Assembly (NCBI GenBank): GCA_902572225.1
Contig: CACGFJ010000005.1
Location: 1-49,482, forward strand
Length of the DNA stretch: 49,482 nucleotides
Reading direction: 5' to 3'
Source: an uncultured Pelagibacteraceae bacterium
Lineage (GTDB): Bacteria > Pseudomonadota > Alphaproteobacteria > Pelagibacterales > Pelagibacteraceae
Positions 12,904 through 21,428 of this stretch are shown here, in pieces. The position numbers and the translations under genes are program-made. Below the pieces are notes generated by a model. The model saw nothing but the letters and a program-made list of their open reading frames with translations. It did not search any database and was not told the DNA's origin. Each line of letters opens with the position of its first letter. The stretch's first letter is position 1.

Positions 12904-14193
12904 CTATTTTCCATCTATAGCAACAATCGTTAAATCATCTTTTTGTATATGACCTGCACCAAGAATATCATCAATCATTGTTTTAAGTCTATCGTTGATA
13001 GCCGTTGATTGATATTTTTTAATATAATTTTCAAAACCTTCAGATCCCAACATTTCACCATTTGGGTTTTTTATTTCAGTGATACCGTCTGTAAAAATAT
13101 ACATTGAGCTATCTTCAAAAGGAATAGTGTGTTCTGGATATTTTGTTTTTGGCATTATACCTAAAGGAGGACCAGCTTCAGAAAAATTACTAAAGGTTCC
13201 ATCAGCTGACAATATTAATGGAGGTTCATGACCTGCACTAGATAACAATAGCTCTTTTTTATTTGAATCGTATATTCCAATTAACATAGTAACAAACATA
13301 CCTCTTGATATAGTTTCACATATCTCATTATTTAATTGAAATAGTAAGTCAGACGCAGAAAAATTAGTTTTACTTAAACATCTATAAAGACTAGATGCTT
13401 TCGACATTAAGAGCGATGACTTTATGCCCTTTCCAGATACATCTGCAACTCCAAATCCATATTTTCCATCTCCTAAATCAGAAAAATTATAAAAGTCACC
13501 CGAAACAACCTTAGCTGGTATATTTATTCCCGAAATAGGAAAATCTTTTTCTTTATTTTTTGACAATAAAGATCGTTGGATTTCTCCAACGATTTCTACT
13601 TCTTTTTGTATTTTATTTTTTTCAACCATTTCTTTTGCCATTTTTGCATTTCTAATTGCTAAAGCAGCTGGTGCCGAAAGTGTTTCTAAAAGTTTTCTGT
13701 CATCTTCAATAAATAATTTATCTTCAGTTTTTTTATTTAAACAATGTATTACACCAATACATTCATTTGCAGCGATCAATGGTGAGCATAATACGGAATA
13801 AGTTGTAAAATTTGTTTTATTATCCAAATCAAAATAAAATTCTGCTATCTCTCGAACATCTTTTCTTACGTTACCAACACGAATACATTTTCTTTGCTGA
13901 ACAGCTTTACCCATAACTCCATCTTTCAAATCTAATTCATACTCATCTAAATAATCTTGATGAAGTGAGGCAATACATTCAAATTTTTTCTTCTGCTCAT
14001 TGATTAAAAAAATATTTGCGGCTTCTGCATTCAGTCTCGCAATTATAACTCTTAATGCATTCATCAGAGTATCATTTAAATCAAGAGATAATGCGAAGTC
14101 TTGATTCATTTTTGTGACAAGCTCTAAATCAACATTAACTTGTTCAGCTTCTTTTTTTGGTTCGATCGGTTTTTTTGATTTAAATAGAAACAT
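12904..14193 (-). CDS. GAF-domain SpoIIE/RsbU-type PP2C serine phosphatase
   Basis: N-terminal GAF-like region (DLNDTLMNALRVIIARLNAEAANIFL...CSPLIAANECIGVI); SpoIIE core EIQRSLLSK, VVSGDFYNF, GVADVSGKGIKSSLLMS, AGHEPPLIL, FTDGITEIKNPNGEMLG, KDDLTIVAI. Confidence 0.9.
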   Translation of the reverse strand: MFLFKSKKPIEPKKEAEQVNVDLELVTKMNQDFALSLDLNDTLMNALRVIIARLNAEAANIFLINEQKKKFECIASLHQDYLDEYELDLKDGVMGKAVQQRKCIRVGNVRKDVREIAEFYFDLDNKTNFTTYSVLCSPLIAANECIGVIHCLNKKTEDKLFIEDDRKLLETLSAPAALAIRNAKMAKEMVEKNKIQKEVEIVGEIQRSLLSKNKEKDFPISGINIPAKVVSGDFYNFSDLGDGKYGFGVADVSGKGIKSSLLMSKASSLYRCLSKTNFSASDLLFQLNNEICETISRGMFVTMLIGIYDSNKKELLLSSAGHEPPLILSADGTFSNFSEAGPPLGIMPKTKYPEHTIPFEDSSMYIFTDGITEIKNPNGEMLGSEGFENYIKKYQSTAINDRLKTMIDDILGAGHIQKDDLTIVAIDGK

Positions 14194-14238
14194 TTATTTA
14201 ACTAGTATTTTAAGCAATTTTTGATAAATTTTTCAACA

Positions 14239-14352
14239 ATGGAGATTATAATTAATACGCCTAATTTATACATTCACCTACAAGATGCAGTTCTAATGGT
14301 TCAGTATGTAATAGATGGATTAATTCACATTACATCAAACATAAAATTATAA
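14239..14352 (+). CDS. Possible 37-aa small ORF upstream of pilD
   Basis: Read directly: ATG...TAA encodes MEIIINTPNLYIHLQDAVLMVQYVIDGLIHITSNIKL; occupies most of the divergent intergenic gap. No homology evidence. Confidence 0.2.
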   Translation: MEIIINTPNLYIHLQDAVLMVQYVIDGLIHITSNIKL

Positions 14353-14361
14353 TCATATTCA

Positions 14362-15123
14362 GTGGATATAATATTTGTAATAATTCTAGGTGGCCTGTGG
14401 GGCAGTTTCGCAAATGTTTGTATTTATAGACTTCCTATAAATAAGGGAGTTGTATCAGGGAGATCATTTTGTCCAAATTGTAAAAAATTAATTACTTGGA
14501 AAGATAATATTCCTATAATTTCATTTCTATTTTTAAATGGTAAATGTAGAAATTGTAAAAAAAAAATTTCACCTCAGTATTTATTAATTGAGTTAATTAC
14601 TATTGTGTACTTCTTAGTGATTTATTACTTATTTGGTATCACTATAACTACCTTGTTGTTTTTAATTTTAGGATTGTCTTTTATTATAATCTTCTTCATA
14701 GATTTAAAGCATTATATCATTCCTAATATATTAACGTTTTCTTTGATGATTATTGGTTTTATAAAATCTTTTGATCCAAATTTAAATCCAATTTTTCCGA
14801 ATTTTATTAATTCTTTAATTGGAGGAATTTTTGGCTATTTGATTATTTGGTCTATAATTTATTTTTACAAACAAATAAGAAAAAAAGAGGGAATGGGTTT
14901 GGGAGATGCGAAACTTTTATCAGCAATCGGTTTCTGGTTTGGATGGATCTCGATACCCTTTGTGATATTTCTATCATCTATAATTGCTTTATTAAGTGTT
15001 ATTCCAAGTTTGTTAAAAAATTCAAAATCAATGTCTTCACAAATTCCTTTTGGACCATACATAATCATTGGAACATTAGTTTATCTTGTTTTTGAAAATA
15101 GTTTTAAATCACTTTTATTTTGA
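14362..15123 (+). CDS. pilD: Type IV prepilin peptidase / N-methyltransferase
   Basis: CPNCKKLITWKDNIPIISFL...CRNCKKKIS tetracysteine motif; FIDLKHYIIPN and GLGDAKLL aspartyl protease motifs. GTG start. Confidence 0.93.
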   Translation: MDIIFVIILGGLWGSFANVCIYRLPINKGVVSGRSFCPNCKKLITWKDNIPIISFLFLNGKCRNCKKKISPQYLLIELITIVYFLVIYYLFGITITTLLFLILGLSFIIIFFIDLKHYIIPNILTFSLMIIGFIKSFDPNLNPIFPNFINSLIGGIFGYLIIWSIIYFYKQIRKKEGMGLGDAKLLSAIGFWFGWISIPFVIFLSSIIALLSVIPSLLKNSKSMSSQIPFGPYIIIGTLVYLVFENSFKSLLF

Positions 15124-15165
15124 AGATTTTAATGACAAACGGTCTCTAGAACTATTCTATTAAAA

Positions 15166-17745
15166 ATGTTTAAGTATATAAGTATGAGATATTTTTTAAT
15201 ATTTTTGACCTTAATTATTCATAACCAAATATTTTTAAATATTGCCAAAGCTGAGGATATAACAATTTCATCAAATCACTCTAATCAAATTGTTATGTCA
15301 AACAATGACACGCTTACTGTTGAAAGTGGTGTTACGGTCGACACAAGTGCTGCAGAACCTGTAGAGCTAGAAGGCCATACTTTTTCAACTGGCTCAACTA
15401 CCATAACTAATAACGGTACAATTATTGGAACAACTAAAGGAATTGAAGCAGATCAATCTACAGATTTTAGTATAAATAATTCAGGCACAGTATCAGTGAC
15501 TGATAATGCTAATAGACCTGGTTCAGCACTTTCATTGCTACAATCTAGTGGCACTGTATCAATTGTAAATAGTGGCACTTTAGAATCTGAACGTGCAGAT
15601 ACTATTAAGTTACATCCATCTACTGGAACTGTAACAATTAATAATTCTGGAAGTATTACTTCATCAAAAGATAGAACAATAAATTTTGGTCAACAAGCTA
15701 ATTCAGGAACAATAACAAATTCTGGTACTATTTCGGGTAGAGCGAATACACTATATATATATTCATCAGGAACTGACAATTCAGCTGGCACTATTACAAA
15801 TTCTGGGACAATCAGTGCAACAGGAGGAAACGGCTTTGAAATTAATAATGTAAACGATGTTACTATTACTAACACTGGCACTATATCTGCTACAGCAGAT
15901 GCTATTTATAATATTGGCGAAAATAGTTCCAATGGAAACATAATTGTAAATAAAGGAACAATATCAAGTGGTTCAAGCAATCATGATTTAATAGTGACAA
16001 CTAATGTAGGTCTTGAATCTCTAACTAATGACCAAGGAGGAAATGATGCTTTGAAATTGGAAGGTTATCTTCCTGTAAATTATGTCTTCCTAGCAAACAG
16101 CACAACTGACTATGGAAAGCTAGCTGTTGATAGTCAAAATGGTGCAACTACTTTTAGTATTAGCACAGATTCTTCTTTGTCAGCAGGGACTTATAATAGT
16201 GTTATAACAGGAGTCTCTTCAAGTAGATTTACTGCTGGATCTACTGGTACAGTAACTGTAACAAATGGAAAGTTTAACTGGACACTTACGGAAACGTCTT
16301 CAGGAAGCACGAATTGGAATTTAGTTATTACAAATTTTGACAATGATGCTCCAACTTTATCATCTTCAAGTCCATCAGATAATGCAACAGAAGTCGCGAT
16401 AAATGCAAATATAGTTTTAACTTTTAGTGAAGCGGTTGATGCTGAAAGTGGAAATATTACTATTAAAAAAACTTCCGATGATACTACTATTGAAACAATT
16501 GATGTAACTGGAGCGAAAGTCAGTGGCAGCGGCTCAACAGCAATTACTATTAATCCAAGCACAGATTTAACAGCTGATATTGATTATTATATTTTAATAG
16601 ATGCTTCTGCTTTTGATGATACTAATGGAAATTCATATGCAGGCATATCCAGTACAACTGCTTTAAATTTTTCTACAAAACCAGGAGAAGTTTTTAATGA
16701 GACTGTAAAAACTCTTACAAAAAATCAAACTGTAGCTGCCATAAATTCTTTAAATCAATCATTAAATAGAATTTCAGGAAGAATGAATTATATAAGATCT
16801 ACTAACAACAATTCCTCAAATCAAAACATAAGATTAGCAATGAACTTTGACAATCAACTGTTAGCTCAACAAATAAATTCACTTTCTGCAAAACTACTTA
16901 AAAAAGAAAAAGAGACAGAGAAATGGGGAGTTTGGAGTGAAGGTAATATATCATTTGGTAGAGTAGGGCAGCAAGACGGGAATTTAGGTCAAGATATTCA
17001 CAGTGATGGAATTACATTTGGAATTGATAAAAAAATAAATGAAGATAAGACAATTGGTTTTGCAATCAATAAATCCTGGCAAGAAACCCAGGTGGGTAGC
17101 AACGAGGCAAATATGGATGCTTCAGCAATTAGTATTATGAGTTATACAAGTTTGAAAATTGAAGAAAAAAGATTTTTTGAAATGGTCACCGGTATTGGAG
17201 AAATGGATATAGATTTAAGTAGGAATGTTACAGGTGGTAAAAATAAAGGAGATAGAAAGGGAAATCAACTTTTTGGAAGCTTTACTTATTTATTAGAACC
17301 CGATGTTGAAGTTGTAGGAAGAAATTTAAATTATTATTCAAGACTTGATTTAGGATTTACTCAATTAAAGGGATATACAGAGACAGGTGATGGAACAGCT
17401 GTAGTTTATAATAAACAAAATGTTAAAAGCGCATCACTATCTGCAGGTTTAAATTTAAGTAAAGTTATTGAGAATGAAAAAGGTATATTTGAACCATCTT
17501 TTAAATTTGAATTAGGAAAAGATAAAACAATTAATTCTGTATCAGAGGCTTATTATATTAATAATTCTTCTGAAATTTATAGTAATGCTTTAGGTGATCA
17601 AAATTCTGGACATTTATTATTAAATTTCGGAATAGGGGCAAAATTAAGCAATAATTTAACTATAAATGCTTCATACGAACACTATAGAAGTAAAGATGAT
17701 ACTTTTAATAATAGTTTTTCAATTTATTTAAGAAAACCACTATAA
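15166..17745 (+). CDS. Autotransporter-like surface protein: ITNSGTI-type repeat passenger, Ig-like (Big_5-type) domain, C-terminal beta-barrel
   Basis: Signal peptide (...LNIAKAEDITISS); repeats such as TITNSGTISG/TITNSGTISA/TITNTGTISA; APTLSSSSPSDNATEVAINANIVLTFSEAVD; C-terminal ~300 aa with alternating beta pattern (GVWSEGNISFGR...ASYEHYRSKDDTFNNSFSIYLRKPL). Confidence 0.78.
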   Translation: MFKYISMRYFLIFLTLIIHNQIFLNIAKAEDITISSNHSNQIVMSNNDTLTVESGVTVDTSAAEPVELEGHTFSTGSTTITNNGTIIGTTKGIEADQSTDFSINNSGTVSVTDNANRPGSALSLLQSSGTVSIVNSGTLESERADTIKLHPSTGTVTINNSGSITSSKDRTINFGQQANSGTITNSGTISGRANTLYIYSSGTDNSAGTITNSGTISATGGNGFEINNVNDVTITNTGTISATADAIYNIGENSSNGNIIVNKGTISSGSSNHDLIVTTNVGLESLTNDQGGNDALKLEGYLPVNYVFLANSTTDYGKLAVDSQNGATTFSISTDSSLSAGTYNSVITGVSSSRFTAGSTGTVTVTNGKFNWTLTETSSGSTNWNLVITNFDNDAPTLSSSSPSDNATEVAINANIVLTFSEAVDAESGNITIKKTSDDTTIETIDVTGAKVSGSGSTAITINPSTDLTADIDYYILIDASAFDDTNGNSYAGISSTTALNFSTKPGEVFNETVKTLTKNQTVAAINSLNQSLNRISGRMNYIRSTNNNSSNQNIRLAMNFDNQLLAQQINSLSAKLLKKEKETEKWGVWSEGNISFGRVGQQDGNLGQDIHSDGITFGIDKKINEDKTIGFAINKSWQETQVGSNEANMDASAISIMSYTSLKIEEKRFFEMVTGIGEMDIDLSRNVTGGKNKGDRKGNQLFGSFTYLLEPDVEVVGRNLNYYSRLDLGFTQLKGYTETGDGTAVVYNKQNVKSASLSAGLNLSKVIENEKGIFEPSFKFELGKDKTINSVSEAYYINNSSEIYSNALGDQNSGHLLLNFGIGAKLSNNLTINASYEHYRSKDDTFNNSFSIYLRKPL
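15391..15980 (+). repeat. Degenerate coding repeats (ITNSGTI-type beta-helix rungs)
   Basis: Recurring ACAATAACAAATTCTGGTACTATTTC-like units in frame. Confidence 0.65.
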
Positions 17746-17753
17746 TTAAAAAT

Positions 17754-18632
17754 ATGTTTAATAAAATAATAGAAGATACATCTAAAGTAATTGTAGGCAA
17801 CGTAGATAAAATCAAATTAACTCTTGCTGCAATTATTTCTGAGGGAAGCATTTTAATTGAAGATTATCCAGGTTCAGGAAAAACTACATTTGCTAAAGCA
17901 ATAACATCAAGTTTAGGGCTTAACTTTAAGAGAATTCAATTTACATCTGATTTATTACCAAGTGATGTTCTTGGATTTAATATTTTATCTGATGATAAGT
18001 TAAAATTTCAAAAAGGCCCCATTTTTACAAATATTGTTTTAGCAGATGAATTAAATAGGGGCAGTCCAAAAGCTCAAAGTGCATTCTTGGAAGCAATGGA
18101 GGAAAAAAATGTCACAATAGACGGTGAAAGTTTTAATTTGCCAGAACCATTCTTCGTTATTGCAACTCAAAACCCTATGGATACTTCTGGAACAAGCTCA
18201 TTACCAGATTCACAGCTAGATCGTTTTATGATCTCTTATTCTTTGTCTGATTTAGATAAAAATGAAAAAATTGTAATGTTAAAAAAGAATATTTCTTTTT
18301 CAAATTCTGCTAATGAAACAATTAATTGGTCTCAAATTAATGATAAAAAAAATGAAATAACTATAAAAGATGAAATTTATGAATATGTCGTTGAAATAGA
18401 ACAAACAATAAAAGCTTTAGGGCAAAATATATATATTTCAGCAAGGTGCTTGAAGCAAATAATTGACTTAGCTAAAGGCTGGGCAATTGTAAATGGAAAT
18501 GAGTATGTTTCTCATCAAGATATTAAAGATACAATACCTCATATTTTAAGGCATAGAATAAAGTTTTTAAATCAACAGGATAAACTTAGCTATGTTAATA
18601 AAGAAATCCTTGAAAAAATTAATATTGGATAA
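17754..18632 (+). CDS. MoxR-family AAA+ ATPase
   Basis: IEDYPGSGKTTFAKAI Walker A, ADELNRGSPKAQSAFLEAMEE, ATQNPMDTSGTSSLPDSQLDRF. Confidence 0.92.
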   Translation: MFNKIIEDTSKVIVGNVDKIKLTLAAIISEGSILIEDYPGSGKTTFAKAITSSLGLNFKRIQFTSDLLPSDVLGFNILSDDKLKFQKGPIFTNIVLADELNRGSPKAQSAFLEAMEEKNVTIDGESFNLPEPFFVIATQNPMDTSGTSSLPDSQLDRFMISYSLSDLDKNEKIVMLKKNISFSNSANETINWSQINDKKNEITIKDEIYEYVVEIEQTIKALGQNIYISARCLKQIIDLAKGWAIVNGNEYVSHQDIKDTIPHILRHRIKFLNQQDKLSYVNKEILEKINIG

Positions 18633-19546
18633 TGGAAATCCAATCCAGACCTTTTAGCTTCAATTTCAATAGTTTCCTTAATTTTAAAAAAAATGCGAAA
18701 ATTTATATTTATCCCAACTTTAATGGTTTAGGCTTAGGTTTATTTATCTTTTTTTGTTTTTTAATCTCAGTTTTTTATGAAAATAATTCGGGACTATTAA
18801 TTTCTATAGTAATTTTCTTCGTTTTTTTTATATCAATATTTATTTCACATCAAAATATAAATAAGCTCGATTTTATATGTAAAGACGAGTATTTAGTTGA
18901 AGCAGAAACTGTAAATTCGATTAGTTTTCAAATCTTAAATTCATCAAAAGAAAAAAAAATTAATATTGACATAGAATACAATAAAAAAAACGTTGGTAAT
19001 TATAATTTTAATGACAGGCTTAATTTTTTCAAAATAGAGTATAAAAGTAAAATTAGAGGCATATCATATTTTAATCCAATAACACTTAAATCGATTTATC
19101 CTTTTGGAGTGATGAGAACTAAAGTTATTTTTAATCCAAAGAGTGAAATAATTGTTTATCCAAAAAAAGTTCTTCCAAGTGACGAATTATTAAAAGAGTT
19201 TAAAATAACTAATATCGTAAATGCAGATGAATTTGATGGTATTGATGAATTTAAAAATGGAGATAGTTTTTCTAAAATTGCATGGAAAAAATCGATAATT
19301 AGCGACAAAAGATATGTAAAAACTTTCAGTGATACCGAAAAATTGTCTAATCTAATTTTAGATTTAGATAAATACCCGCATATTGAATTTGAAAAATTAC
19401 TAAATTATTCATCTTATATAGTTAATCATTGTTATGAAAAAAAATTGAACTTGAAGATAAAACATAAAAAATATGAGTTATACCTAAATGACAACGATCA
19501 ATCTCTAAATCAAATATTAAAATATTTTGCCAATGTTAAAAATTAA
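18632..19546 (+). CDS. DUF58 domain protein
   Basis: Two N-terminal TMs; YPFGVMRTKVIF and EFDGIDEFKNGDSFSKIAWKKS (DUF58 motif R/DGD...I.W); position between MoxR and transglutaminase. Confidence 0.85.
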   Translation: MEIQSRPFSFNFNSFLNFKKNAKIYIYPNFNGLGLGLFIFFCFLISVFYENNSGLLISIVIFFVFFISIFISHQNINKLDFICKDEYLVEAETVNSISFQILNSSKEKKINIDIEYNKKNVGNYNFNDRLNFFKIEYKSKIRGISYFNPITLKSIYPFGVMRTKVIFNPKSEIIVYPKKVLPSDELLKEFKITNIVNADEFDGIDEFKNGDSFSKIAWKKSIISDKRYVKTFSDTEKLSNLILDLDKYPHIEFEKLLNYSSYIVNHCYEKKLNLKIKHKKYELYLNDNDQSLNQILKYFANVKN

Positions 19547-21428
19547 GAATTACAATTTATCAGTATTTACTTTTCTGCTTTTACTTTTGTGCACTTTTTC
19601 ATTATCAGCAGATTTAACATTAAATAATAAATTGTTTTGGTTTGTTGTATTTATTTTTAATATTCTGTTTTTCCAAATTAATATTAAATTAAAAAGTTTA
19701 ATCATAGGTATTATTGCAATAGGCACGATTTATATTCAGCTTATTTTTAATCAGTATGTGTTTTCAGAGGAATTTTTCCTAAACTGTTTAGCAATATTAT
19801 TGATCATGAAGTTTTCAGAATTAAAAAATAAAGATAACAAACTTTCATTCAGCTTGATTTGTTTAATAATATCTGTTGCAAGCCTCATCAAAGGCCAAGA
19901 TATACTAAGCACTTTATTAAGTTTTACTATCGTAATACTGGTCATAATAAATATGTATCTAATTCAGCAAAAGGAATTGTTGGATTTTAATATAAAAAAC
20001 GTTTTTAAATATTTAGGATTTGGATTAAGTATTTTCCCATTTATTATTATATTTTACTTAGTTTTCCCACGTGCAGAAATAAATTTTAGACTATTCAATC
20101 CAGCTTCAAGCTCTTTAGGTATTCCAGATAGTATTAATCTTGGATCTTTCAGTGAGTTTTCAAATTCTGATGAGGATGTTTTTACCCTTATAAATGACAA
20201 TTTTAAAAAGGAAGAGCTCTATTTTAGGGTTAAAATTTTTGATTATATGGAGGAAGATAAATCTTGGAGACCGTCTTCAAGTTACTATTTATTTGATAAA
20301 TATAAATCATCTTTTAAAGTTAAGGATGGCAAGGAACTTAATCAAACCTATCAGGTAATTTTAGAACCCTTTAAAAAGAAATGGATTCCAAGTTTAAAAA
20401 ACTCAAAATTAATCTCTAATAATATTGAAATATCAGAAGATTATTTTAATCAAATTTATATTAGCAGAGATTTAATTGATCGAAAAAAACAAATAAGTTT
20501 TAAAAGATATAAAACTAATTATTATTTAGGAGAGGATCTAAAAAACTATTATACAAAAACTCCATCCAATATATCAAATAGACTTCAAAAATGGGTATTA
20601 AATAACAACACTTCAACACCGAAAGAATTTTTAAATAAGCTATATAATAATTTTTCTGATGGATCTTACTATTATAATTTAAGTCCTCAAAATTTTTCTG
20701 GAAATAATTATGAAAACTTTTTCTTTGATCTTAAAGAAGGGTATTGCGAATATTATGCTGGAACATTTGTTCTTCTTGCAAGACTTGCAAATATACCAAG
20801 TAGAATTGTAACAGGTTATTATGGAGGTGAATTAAATGATGTAGGGGATTTTTACAAATTCAAACAAAAAGATACGCATGCATGGGCAGAAGTTTGGCTA
20901 GATGATAAAGGTTGGGTAAGAATAGATCCAACAAGAGCCATTCCTGATAGTAATGTTAGAAACACACTTAATAATATTTTCTCAAATAAACAATTTGCAT
21001 CTAAAAGTTTGTTTTCATCTAATTTTTTTAAAAAAATGAGTTATTACTTTAATTATGCTGATTTTGTATGGACTCAGCATTTATTATCATATGATGATAA
21101 TGAGAGAAAAAACTTTATTAAAGAATTGTTAAATCTTAACTTTTCTAAAATATACATTTGGGTATTTGTACCTTTATTTTTATTTTTAATATTTAAATTA
21201 TTATTCAATTTAAATAGTAAAAATATAATGAGATTTTATTTATATTTAATTTTAATTGGAAAAAGAAAAAAATTTAAAATATTAAAATCTGATACAATTC
21301 AACAAATTTATTTAAAGTTACCAGAAATACAAAAAAGTAAATATAATAAATTTTTTAAAGCATTTGAAATCAATAAATATTCAAACATAAACTTTAGTAT
21401 TATTAAATCTTTTAAATCAATTTTTTAG
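19533..21428 (+). CDS. TgpA-like membrane transglutaminase-domain protein
   Basis: N-terminal multi-TM; triad motifs EGYCEYYAGTFVLLARLANIPSRIVTGYYGG, DTHAWAEVWLDDKGWVRIDPT; C-terminal TM. ATG 19533 preferred over TTG 19527. Confidence 0.88.
   Translation: MLKIKNYNLSVFTFLLLLLCTFSLSADLTLNNKLFWFVVFIFNILFFQINIKLKSLIIGIIAIGTIYIQLIFNQYVFSEEFFLNCLAILLIMKFSELKNKDNKLSFSLICLIISVASLIKGQDILSTLLSFTIVILVIINMYLIQQKELLDFNIKNVFKYLGFGLSIFPFIIIFYLVFPRAEINFRLFNPASSSLGIPDSINLGSFSEFSNSDEDVFTLINDNFKKEELYFRVKIFDYMEEDKSWRPSSSYYLFDKYKSSFKVKDGKELNQTYQVILEPFKKKWIPSLKNSKLISNNIEISEDYFNQIYISRDLIDRKKQISFKRYKTNYYLGEDLKNYYTKTPSNISNRLQKWVLNNNTSTPKEFLNKLYNNFSDGSYYYNLSPQNFSGNNYENFFFDLKEGYCEYYAGTFVLLARLANIPSRIVTGYYGGELNDVGDFYKFKQKDTHAWAEVWLDDKGWVRIDPTRAIPDSNVRNTLNNIFSNKQFASKSLFSSNFFKKMSYYFNYADFVWTQHLLSYDDNERKNFIKELLNLNFSKIYIWVFVPLFLFLIFKLLFNLNSKNIMRFYLYLILIGKRKKFKILKSDTIQQIYLKLPEIQKSKYNKFFKAFEINKYSNINFSIIKSFKSIF

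Noticed and set aside
14847-15095. Overlapping same-strand ORF inside pilD
   Set aside because: Alternate-frame ORF inside a gene with clear GLGDAKLL-type motifs; chance opening in AT-rich DNA.
15391-15980. Regularly spaced repeats, considered as CRISPR or tandem repeat array
   Set aside because: Units are degenerate, in frame and encode ITNSGTI beta-helix rungs; no constant repeat with unique spacers.
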